A stretch of DNA of 13,283 nucleotides from Coraliomargarita sp. CAG:312 (GTDB taxonomy: Bacteria > Verrucomicrobiota > Verrucomicrobiia > Opitutales > Intestinicryptomonadaceae), in NCBI GenBank assembly GCA_000438015.1, contig FR901591.1, forward strand, positions 13,566-26,848, read 5' to 3'. Made by a program: the position numbers and the translations under genes. Under the pieces are notes generated by a model. That model was not told the origin of the DNA. It saw only the letters and a program-made list of their open reading frames with translations, and ran no database searches. Positions 7,183 through 13,283 of the stretch are shown one piece after another (position 1 is the first letter of the stretch; each line of letters opens with the position of its first letter).

Positions 7183-7895
7183 TAAAGAATATTTATGTCT
7201 GTATAAATTTCAATATCGCGCGCGCGCGATATTATATACTCGGCGGGAGAGGAACGCCCGCGTTTTGCGATGCCTTCCACGGAGGATTTTAACGCGCGCT
7301 CCTTCTGCTTTCCGTAAACTCCCACAAGAATTTTCTTTGCGGCAAGAATTGTCCTGCCCGTCATAGTCATTCTCCAAAGCCTTTTTGAGGGATCTGTGTT
7401 TGCGCAATAGAGCCTTCTGTCGTCTAAAATGTTCATCGAATGGGGAAAAATAGAAGCAGTGTGCGCGTCTGCGCCTATCCCCAAAATAATGCAGTCAAAA
7501 GAAGGCGTGCCGGAAGACCTTTCTTTCACCAGAAGCTCCACAAGCCTTGAGTAGCGCTCGCACTCCAACACAGGGCACTCCTCCCCCCGCAGACGGAAAA
7601 TATTTGAATCTTTCGCGTTTATCTTGCTGAAAAAATTCTTTTTTGCCTGTCCGTAGTTGCTGGCTTCATCGTCCGGAAAAACGCAGCGCTCGTCCACCCA
7701 AAAAAACCTTGTTTTTTCCCATGCGATATCTGACGCGCAAAGAACCTCAAAAATATCATTTGCTGTATTCCCGCCGGATAAAGCAAAATTAAAAATTCCG
7801 CGTTCGGCAACGGCAGTTTTCGCGGCTTTAGCGACCGACGAGCAAAGCCGCTCTATTGAAGCCCTCTGGGAATCGTCTATTTGTATGGTGAACAT
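7182..7895 (-). CDS. pgl: 6-phosphogluconolactonase (SOL/DevB type)
   Basis: 237 residues, normal for the DevB/SOL family. It hydrolyses 6-phosphogluconolactone to 6-phosphogluconate in the cytoplasm, the middle step of the oxidative pentose phosphate pathway. Visible motifs are LSGGNT (39-44, phosphate binding; usually LSGGSTP), WVDERCVFPDDEASNYG (66-82) and LGIGADAHTASIFP (138-151) with His145 at the expected catalytic position. The last motif is normally GMGEDGHTASLFP, so E->A and G->A changes flank the conserved Asp and His. Its ATG lies 1 base beyond the zwf stop (TGACATG), with GGAGA at good distance, so it is translationally coupled to zwf. Being the last gene of gnd-zwf-pgl strongly supports the call despite the variant motif. 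Confidence 0.92.
   Translation of the reverse strand: MFTIQIDDSQRASIERLCSSVAKAAKTAVAERGIFNFALSGGNTANDIFEVLCASDIAWEKTRFFWVDERCVFPDDEASNYGQAKKNFFSKINAKDSNIFRLRGEECPVLECERYSRLVELLVKERSSGTPSFDCIILGIGADAHTASIFPHSMNILDDRRLYCANTDPSKRLWRMTMTGRTILAAKKILVGVYGKQKERALKSSVEGIAKRGRSSPAEYIISRARDIEIYTDINIL
7212..7233. repeat. 22-bp perfect palindrome with (CG)6 core
   Basis: AATAT, then six CG dinucleotides, then ATATT form a perfect palindrome within the last codons of pgl, where they encode the ISRARDI stretch. Alternating CG is the classic Z-DNA-prone sequence and the palindrome can extrude a hairpin. Confidence 0.8.
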
Positions 7896-7896
7896 G

Positions 7897-9405
7897 TCAA
7901 TCTCCGTTTACGGTCGGAAGGCTGCATGAAATTTCCCTATGGCTGCGCATTAGTGCCAGCGCTGCAGCCGTGCCTTCTGATCCCGCCGCGTACCTGGCCA
8001 AATCCGAATAGCCGATTTTGTCCCAATATTTTAAGATAGGATCTATGAATTTCCATCCGCACTCCAACGCGTCGGCGCGCGCAAACAGGGAGGAATCTCC
8101 GCACATGGCGTCGAGAAGCAACCGCTCGTATGCGCCCGGAAGCTTTACGTCGGCAAGCGACGAGTATTTAAAATTCATGCCGACTTGCGCGACATTAAAC
8201 CCTTCTCCGGGAACCTTCAGCCCGAATTTCAAAGATATGCTCTCGTCCGGCTGGATCCGCAAAGACAAACGGTTGCATGAATGCCCGCAACATTGGCCTA
8301 TAAAAAGATTCTGCGGAGTCGATTTGAAATTTATGGTTATTTCAGATTTGCGTTCGGACAATCGCTTGCCCGTATATAAATAAAACGGCACTCCGCCCCA
8401 GCGCCAATTGTCTATGAAGAATCGCATTGCGACATAAGTTTCGGTGTGCGAATCGGCGGAAACATTTTTTTCACCCAGATATCCGTTTACCTTTTCCCCG
8501 TTTATCTCTCCCGCTGCATATTGCCCCCTAAAGACGCTATCGGACAAATCTTTTTCGGAAAGAGGGTGCAAAGAACGGAAAACCTTCACGACTTCGTCGC
8601 GCAACGACTCTGAATCCAGGCTGGCAGGGCATTCCATCGCCGCAAACGCCATCAAATGCAATAGGTGGTTCTGCACCATATCGCGCAACGCACCTGCCTT
8701 CTCATAGTAGGCTCCGCGACCTTCCACCCCCAAAGTCTCGCTTACCGAAATCTCCACCGAATCTATATAATTGCGGTTCCAAAGCGGTTCAAAAATACCG
8801 TTTGCAAACCTTAAAACCAAGATGTTTTGGACTGTCTCTTTGCCCAAATAATGGTCTATTCTGAAAATTTCGCGTTCGTTAAATACTTTCAACAATTCGG
8901 CGTTTAGATTCCTGGCGGACTCCAAATCCCTTCCAAACGGTTTTTCAACCACGATCCTCCGCCAGCCTGAAGCGGACGAGTTCAAACCGGAAGCTTTTAG
9001 TCCACGGGCTATTGGCAAGAACATGTCCGGAGGCGTACCCAAATAAAACAGCAAATTCGCGCCGGTAGAAAATCGCCCAGACAACCCATTCAGGACATCA
9101 GCCAACCCTGAATATGCCTCGGGATTTTCCGTATCAATGCTTTCATAAAAAAGTATATTCAAGAAAGCTTCCAACTTTTCTGAATCCGCATTGGCGCCTG
9201 ATTCCGAAAAAGCCAAAATATCGGCGCGCCTCAGAGCCCTAAAATCTTCGGAGTCCATCTTTGTGCGCGAGACTCCCAAAATAAAAAATCTATCAGGCAA
9301 CAATCCGCGCAAAAACAGCGCGAATAGCGAAGGTATGAGCTTGCGCTTTGCAAGGTCTCCGGACGCGCCAAAAATTACAATTCCCTGCGGGCTAGGCGCG
9401 CTCAT
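7897..9405 (-). CDS. zwf: Glucose-6-phosphate 1-dehydrogenase
   Basis: 502 residues, close to the typical bacterial length of about 490. It oxidises glucose 6-phosphate to 6-phosphogluconolactone with NAD(P)+ in the cytoplasm and commits carbon to the oxidative pentose phosphate pathway. The Rossmann nucleotide site is GASGDLAKRK (13-22). EKPFGRDL (154-161) and the signature RIDHYLGKE (182-190) supply substrate-binding Lys and His residues, and RDMVQNHLLH places His247 and Asp184 where the known catalytic His-Asp pair of the family sits. The ATG overlaps the gnd stop by 4 bases (ATGA), with AGAGGA upstream inside gnd, and pgl follows 1 base after its stop. All catalytic residues I can check are present. 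Confidence 0.97.
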   Translation of the reverse strand: MSAPSPQGIVIFGASGDLAKRKLIPSLFALFLRGLLPDRFFILGVSRTKMDSEDFRALRRADILAFSESGANADSEKLEAFLNILFYESIDTENPEAYSGLADVLNGLSGRFSTGANLLFYLGTPPDMFLPIARGLKASGLNSSASGWRRIVVEKPFGRDLESARNLNAELLKVFNEREIFRIDHYLGKETVQNILVLRFANGIFEPLWNRNYIDSVEISVSETLGVEGRGAYYEKAGALRDMVQNHLLHLMAFAAMECPASLDSESLRDEVVKVFRSLHPLSEKDLSDSVFRGQYAAGEINGEKVNGYLGEKNVSADSHTETYVAMRFFIDNWRWGGVPFYLYTGKRLSERKSEITINFKSTPQNLFIGQCCGHSCNRLSLRIQPDESISLKFGLKVPGEGFNVAQVGMNFKYSSLADVKLPGAYERLLLDAMCGDSSLFARADALECGWKFIDPILKYWDKIGYSDLARYAAGSEGTAAALALMRSHREISCSLPTVNGD

Positions 9406-10859
9406 TTTGAAATCCTCTGGATTTGTTTTCTGTCAGGAGAAGACGCGGGGGCAGAACTCCAATCGGTGTGGAAGAAAACACCGCGCGGGGCGTCTACGCG
9501 CTCGTAGGTATGGGCCCCAAAGAAATCCCTCTGCGCTTGAATCAAGTTCGCCCCGGAATCCCCGGAAGTGGCTGCGTCAAAATACGACAGCGACGCAAAA
9601 AAGCTCTGCGCGCTTGCCGAGCTCAATGCCGAATACGCAACAACCTCACGCAAGTGCCGCATATTTTGCATGATTTCAGCCTTGAAATAATCGTCAAAAA
9701 TAAAATTGAGAGACTTGTTTCTCTTATAAGCCGCCGAAATTTTATCCAACATCGCCGAGCGTATTATGCAGCCGTTGCGCCATATTGAAGCAATTGACGC
9801 AAAATCCAAATTCCATCCAAATTTGTCCGACGCCTTTTCCATTAGGGCAAACCCCTGCGAATACGCCAAGATTTTAGACGCATACAGCGCAGCCCTCACC
9901 GACTCAGGCGAGGGAGCGTCCAAAGCGGATTTCTGTTTTGGGAAGACCTTTCCCGCCGCAATGCGCCCGTCTTTGTCCGCCGAAGCAAAACGCGCAAAAA
10001 CCGCCGCCGCTATTGAGGCAACCGGACATTGCAAATCCAAGCCCGCTTCAACCGTCCACTTTCCAGTGCCTTTTTGCGATGCGACATCCAGAATGGAATC
10101 AACCATCCAATTGCCGTTTCCATCCTTGGACCTCAAAATTTTTGCCGTGATTTCAATCAGGTATCCTCCCAATCCACCGGATTCGCAATCTTCAAAGAAC
10201 TGCGCGATTTGCTCGTTGGTAAAAGAATTGCAATTTTTTAAAATAAAATACGCTTCGGATATAAGCTGCATATCGGCATACTCTATCCCGTTGTGGACCA
10301 TTTTCACAAAATGCCCGGCGCCGCCCTCGCCAATCCATTTGCAGCATACGGTGCCGTCGGAATTCTTCGCTGCCGCGGACTGCAATATATTTTTAACCTT
10401 TGTCCAAGCCTTTGGATTGCCTCCAACCATTATCGACGCTCCGTGGCGCGCACCCTCCTCGCCCCCAGATATGCCTGTTCCAACAAACAATATTCCTTCC
10501 TTATCAAGCGCGTCAACTCGGCGCGCGGTATCGCGATAATCGGAATTTCCCCCGTCTATGATTATATCGCCGTCTTCCAAAAAAGGCTTTAGCGCGGAAA
10601 TAATTTCATCCACAGCCTCCCCTGCTTTTACCATCAATATTATCTTTCTGGGGCGCTCCAAAGACGCTGCAAACTGTGACAAATCGTCAAACCCCTTGAC
10701 ATTTCCGCCCCATTTTTCCACAAACGCCTTAGCCGCGCTGGGCTTTCCCGGATGCGAACGGTTAAACACCGAAACGCTAAAACCTCCGTCCAGCAGGTTT
10801 AGAGCCAAATTCGACCCCATTACACCCAAACCAATCAGTCCTACTTGCGATAGTTCCAT
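9402..10859 (-). CDS. gnd: 6-phosphogluconate dehydrogenase, decarboxylating
   Basis: 485 residues, the long dimeric form (usual 468-482). It oxidatively decarboxylates 6-phosphogluconate to ribulose 5-phosphate, making NADPH. The N-terminal Rossmann domain has GLGVMGSNLALNL (from residue 9) and NRS (33-35, NADP 2'-phosphate preference). Substrate-site motifs are IDGGNS (101-106), SGGEEGARHG (131-140) and KMVHNGIEY with Lys186 and Glu193 at the positions of the catalytic Lys/Glu pair. The C-terminal signature QAQRDFFGAHTYERVD and HTDW are intact. In the middle motif the usual GARYGPS reads GARHGAS. First gene of the gnd-zwf-pgl operon; its ATG has no Shine-Dalgarno and sits in an A/T-rich leader, unlike the two downstream genes. 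Confidence 0.97.
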   Translation of the reverse strand: MELSQVGLIGLGVMGSNLALNLLDGGFSVSVFNRSHPGKPSAAKAFVEKWGGNVKGFDDLSQFAASLERPRKIILMVKAGEAVDEIISALKPFLEDGDIIIDGGNSDYRDTARRVDALDKEGILFVGTGISGGEEGARHGASIMVGGNPKAWTKVKNILQSAAAKNSDGTVCCKWIGEGGAGHFVKMVHNGIEYADMQLISEAYFILKNCNSFTNEQIAQFFEDCESGGLGGYLIEITAKILRSKDGNGNWMVDSILDVASQKGTGKWTVEAGLDLQCPVASIAAAVFARFASADKDGRIAAGKVFPKQKSALDAPSPESVRAALYASKILAYSQGFALMEKASDKFGWNLDFASIASIWRNGCIIRSAMLDKISAAYKRNKSLNFIFDDYFKAEIMQNMRHLREVVAYSALSSASAQSFFASLSYFDAATSGDSGANLIQAQRDFFGAHTYERVDAPRGVFFHTDWSSAPASSPDRKQIQRISK

Positions 10860-10889
10860 AATTTATTTATATCGTCTTTGAATTTTAAG

Positions 10890-10920
10890 AATATAGTCTT
10901 TCAAATTATATTTAAGTCAA
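10890..10920 (-). promoter_or_regulatory. Candidate gnd promoter
   Basis: On the minus strand TTGACT (plus AGTCAA, 10915-10920) is followed after 19 bases by TATATT (plus AATATA, 10890-10895). The spacing is longer than the ideal 17, so this is only a candidate. It would give a leader of roughly 25 bases before the gnd ATG. Confidence 0.35.
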
Positions 10921-10926
10921 ATTTAA

Positions 10927-10954
10927 TTGACACCACAATTGCATGCCATAAAGT
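10927..10954 (+). promoter_or_regulatory. Candidate promoter of the glycosidase gene
   Basis: A perfect -35 box TTGACA (10927-10932) is followed after 16 bases by TAAAGT (10949-10954), four of six matches to TATAAT. It points toward the glycosidase and would leave a 5' leader of about 145 bases. Its -35 box lies back to back with that of the opposite-strand candidate. Confidence 0.4.
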
Positions 10955-11108
10955 TTTTTTATCCAGTTTCGCATTATGACTACCGTATGCAATCTAAATT
11001 TCTATGCGCTTTAAACTAAATTGGCTTCCCACAGGGGCAATCCAGAAATATTCGCGGGAGGCAAAAAAAGAGCTTTATGCGGAAAAACCCAAACTCGGAA
11101 TAATATAT

Positions 11109-12995
11109 ATGAAAATGAAATTAATCTTGGCCGCAAATGCAATCGCACTTTGCGGCGCGGCATTGGCATGGGAGTCTCCGTCGCACTTCGGAGTGTGTTC
11201 GCACCTTAACAGATGGGAATTTCCTGTTGTGGACCAGCAGCTTCCAATAATGAAAAAAGCCGGAATAAAATATGTGCGAACCGACTTGGACTGGGCGCAA
11301 GTCGAACCCAAAGAAGGAGAGTGGAACTTCTCAAAATGGGACGCGGTGCTCGATGAAATTTCGGCTCAAAATATGGAAATTTTGCCGATACTTCCCGGAT
11401 CCGTTCCGGAACGCGCTGCGCCCGCATACAAAAACCTGGATAAATTTGAAACATATCTGCGCAAATGCGTGGAGCGCTACAAGGACAGGATAAAAGCCTG
11501 GGAAATTTACAACGAGCCAAACCTGAAGTCTTTTTGGGGCGACAATCCCAATCCTGCCGAATACGCCAAATTGCTTGAACGCGCCTACAAAGCCATAAAG
11601 TCAATAGATCCCAAACTTAAAGTTCTATACGCGGGAGTATCGGGAGTTCCGATAGACTATATCGAAAAAACTTTTGAAGCTGGAGCATCAAAATATTTCG
11701 ACATAATGAACATCCACCCTTACCAGCATTCAAATCCGGAAGAAAAACTGCCTGAAGAAATAAAAGCCCTAAAAGAACTGATGAAAAAATACGGCATTTC
11801 CGAAAAGCCTATTTGGATAACCGAAGTTGGATATTCGTCAGCCCAGGAATGCGGCGTAGTCTGCGCGGAAGCATTTGAAGCAGCCCTTGAAAAACTGGGG
11901 CTGGACTATCGAAAGGACGGGGTTTGCGAAGTATTCGACGAAAAGTTCGGCCTTGGCAACAATCCAATCGCACGCGCCCCTGAAATTATGCTTCCAAAGG
12001 CAAAAAAAGTCAGAAAAATTTCCCTCGAAGGCATAAAGAATTTGGATCCGCAAAAGAATAAAATCCTGCTGCTTCCCGTTGGCGAAGCCTTCCCGAAAGA
12101 TTATATAAACGACCTGCTTGCATATATAGGCAACGGCGGCACTGCAATGTATATTGGAGGAACGCCTTTCTTTTATGATGTCGCAATTGAAAACGGCAAG
12201 CCTGTGCGCAAACATTCCGGAGAAGGCGCGTTAAAGGACTTTCACATATCTGTCGACCAAGGATGGAAAATCTCAAAAAACTTTCCCCAAATGACAGACA
12301 GCCTTAAAGCGGCTAAAGGATTTGAGAATCTGAAATTGGAAGGCAAATTAAGCACATATTTCGCATCGGACGCGAATCTGCGCGAAAACGATAAAATGAT
12401 CCCAATTTTTTACGGAAAGGCAAAATACGACGGAGGCGAATTTGAAGCGCCGCTCGCGGCAATATATAAATTCGACAGCGCATTAAAAGGAAACTTTGTG
12501 TGCATGTTTTCCCATATCCAGAAAATAGTGTCCGAAGAAAACCAGGCAAAATTTGTCGGACGCACAATGCTCTTGGCTTATGCGGAAGGCGTAAAGACGA
12601 TTTTTAGGTATAATTTCCGTTCAAACGAAAACGACAATACCAGAGAATCCCACTTTGGACTTGTGCGCAGAGACTTGACGCCAAAGAAATCGTATTTAGC
12701 GTATAAAACGCTTAGCCAGATGCTTACGGAAAGCGCAAGAGACCTAAAAATCGAGAGCAAAGACGGGGCATATATAGCCGAATGGTCTTCGGAAAACGGA
12801 GAAAAAACTTTTGCGTTGTGGACTTCTAGGTTAAAACCTGTAAAAATCCGACTTTCCGTAAAAGGGGAAACAATAACAGCATGCGACTATCTTGGCAATT
12901 CTGCAAAAGCGCCTAGATCGGGAGACAATGCTATTTTCACTTTTAAAGACGGCATAACTTACGTTAGCGGAGCAAAATCAATTGATTTTAAGTAA
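11109..12995 (+). CDS. Secreted clan GH-A glycosidase with inserted domain
   Basis: 628 residues from the ATG at 11109 (a second ATG at 11115 is equally possible); GGA lies about 9 bases upstream. Starting farther upstream at 11004 would bury the signal peptide MKMKLILAANAIALCGAALA, cleaved after Ala20. The body is a TIM-barrel retaining glycosidase of GH39/GH5-like type: IKYVRTDLDWAQVEP is strand 2, IKAWEIYNEPNL holds acid/base Glu136, and PIWITEVGYSS holds nucleophile Glu239. The eighth strand (GVKTIFRYNF) comes only after residue 490; between them lie about 230 residues including ILLLPVG (319-325) and LLAYIGNGGTAMYIGG, reminiscent of GATase1-like domains in other glycosidases. A small beta-rich domain closes the protein (about 545-628). 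Substrate is unknown; the exact GH family is uncertain. Confidence 0.82.
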   Translation: MKMKLILAANAIALCGAALAWESPSHFGVCSHLNRWEFPVVDQQLPIMKKAGIKYVRTDLDWAQVEPKEGEWNFSKWDAVLDEISAQNMEILPILPGSVPERAAPAYKNLDKFETYLRKCVERYKDRIKAWEIYNEPNLKSFWGDNPNPAEYAKLLERAYKAIKSIDPKLKVLYAGVSGVPIDYIEKTFEAGASKYFDIMNIHPYQHSNPEEKLPEEIKALKELMKKYGISEKPIWITEVGYSSAQECGVVCAEAFEAALEKLGLDYRKDGVCEVFDEKFGLGNNPIARAPEIMLPKAKKVRKISLEGIKNLDPQKNKILLLPVGEAFPKDYINDLLAYIGNGGTAMYIGGTPFFYDVAIENGKPVRKHSGEGALKDFHISVDQGWKISKNFPQMTDSLKAAKGFENLKLEGKLSTYFASDANLRENDKMIPIFYGKAKYDGGEFEAPLAAIYKFDSALKGNFVCMFSHIQKIVSEENQAKFVGRTMLLAYAEGVKTIFRYNFRSNENDNTRESHFGLVRRDLTPKKSYLAYKTLSQMLTESARDLKIESKDGAYIAEWSSENGEKTFALWTSRLKPVKIRLSVKGETITACDYLGNSAKAPRSGDNAIFTFKDGITYVSGAKSIDFK

Positions 12996-13104
12996 ACGCC
13001 CCTGATGAAAAATTTGGCAATAATTTCAAAAAAGCCAAAAAAAAAGCTTGAGCGCAGGAATCATATATGTATGTTCGTAGCTTCAAAATTGAGATTTTTG
13101 AAAA
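12996..13104. other. A-rich spacer before tRNA-Tyr
   Basis: No gene is visible. TTTGGC/GCCAAA (13013-13018, 13034-13039) can pair around a 15-base loop shortly after the glycosidase stop, but is followed by As, not Ts. A second 7-bp inverted repeat, TTCAAAA/TTTTGAA (13082-13102), ends 2 bases before the tRNA. A TTGAGC at 13048 might be a -35 box, but I see no well-spaced -10. Confidence 0.4.
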
Positions 13105-13191
13105 GGTAAGGTATCCAAGAGGCTAAAGGGCGCGGACTGTAAATCCGTTCAGCATTGCTGTTCACTGGTTCGAATCCAGTCCTTACCACCA
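13105..13191 (+). tRNA. tRNA-Tyr (anticodon GUA)
   Basis: A complete class II tRNA cloverleaf. The acceptor arms GGTAAGG (13105-13111) and CCTTACC (13181-13187) pair perfectly; discriminator A is 13188 and CCA (13189-13191) is encoded. The anticodon stem GCGGA/TCCGT encloses loop CTGTAAA with anticodon GTA at 13139-13141. The long variable arm CAGC-ATT-GCTG (13150-13160), typical of bacterial tRNA-Tyr, precedes the T arm ACTGG-TTCGAAT-CCAGT (13164-13180). Confidence 0.97.
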
Positions 13192-13196
13192 TTTTA

Positions 13197-13232
13197 AAAA
13201 CCCGCAAGTGCCCTCTTGCGGGTTTTCTTTTT
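13197..13232 (+). terminator. Rho-independent terminator after tRNA-Tyr
   Basis: CCCGCAAG (13201-13208) and CTTGCGGG (13215-13222) pair perfectly around the loop TGCCCT, extended by flanking A/T pairs, and a T-rich tail (TTTTCTTTTT) follows. It ends the tRNA transcript, 9 bases after its CCA. Nothing recognisable follows to the window end. Confidence 0.92.
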
Positions 13233-13283
13233 CCGTACGCGCAGACTTTAAAATAAAAGGGTCAACACCAAAGAGAGTGGATT

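Noticed and set aside
7073..7366. Plus-strand frame opposite the 3' end of pgl
   Set aside because: It overlaps the pgl terminator and coding region and has no family features.
9766..10539. Long plus-strand open frame (257 codons)
   Set aside because: It lies entirely opposite gnd, whose catalytic motifs are intact, and reads as low-information sequence with no family signature.
11004..11108. Upstream in-frame ATG of the glycosidase as true start
   Set aside because: The extra 35 residues are basic and would place the clear signal peptide internally; the ATG at 11109 gives a standard secreted protein.
1..13283. CRISPR array, insertion sequence, phage or defence locus
   Set aside because: No regularly spaced repeats, transposase or integrase motifs, terminal inverted repeats, or defence-gene signatures were found on either strand.

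Overview
The window carries ordinary bacterial chromosomal DNA with tightly packed genes, A/T-rich gaps between them, and weak or absent Shine-Dalgarno sequences ahead of most transcription units. A secreted protein with an autotransporter-associated beta-strand repeat but no barrel, a GH92 mannosidase lipoprotein, a sugar ROK/MFS pair and a second secreted glycoside hydrolase together suggest a glycan-foraging member of the PVC group, most likely Verrucomicrobiota (Opitutales-like, possibly gut-associated). That placement is inference from gene content; no rRNA or marker gene is present. Bacteroidota or Lentisphaerota are not excluded.

Layout. (1) 1-4036, plus strand: a three-gene operon of a ROK-family sugar kinase (5' end outside the window), an MFS sugar transporter and a GH92 exo-alpha-mannosidase lipoprotein. 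It reads as a mannose-salvage module: GH92 trims mannose from glycans outside the cytoplasm, the MFS protein imports the sugar and the ROK protein phosphorylates it. (2) 4304-5732, minus strand: a broken or phase-switched secreted beta-strand-repeat protein. Its reading frame is split near 5060, a nine-base T tract sits just after a possible ATG start, and a long perfect hairpin lies inside the coding region. (3) 5909-6910, plus strand: a membrane-anchored GtrB/DPM1-like glycosyltransferase behind a very A/T-rich gap. (4) 7182-10859, minus strand: gnd-zwf-pgl, the complete oxidative pentose phosphate pathway in one translationally coupled operon (4-base overlap, then a 1-base gap) that ends in a short hairpin terminator. 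(5) 11109-12995, plus strand: a secreted clan GH-A glycosidase whose TIM barrel appears interrupted between strands 7 and 8 by about 230 residues, part of which looks like a glutamine-amidotransferase-type fold. (6) 13105-13191: tRNA-Tyr(GUA) with encoded CCA, followed by a clear Rho-independent terminator.

The region between gnd and the glycosidase holds candidate back-to-back promoters whose -35 boxes form an inverted repeat. No CRISPR array, insertion sequence, phage gene or defence system was seen. The most unusual features are the frame-disrupted surface protein with its hairpin and homopolymer, and the domain insertion in the glycosidase.
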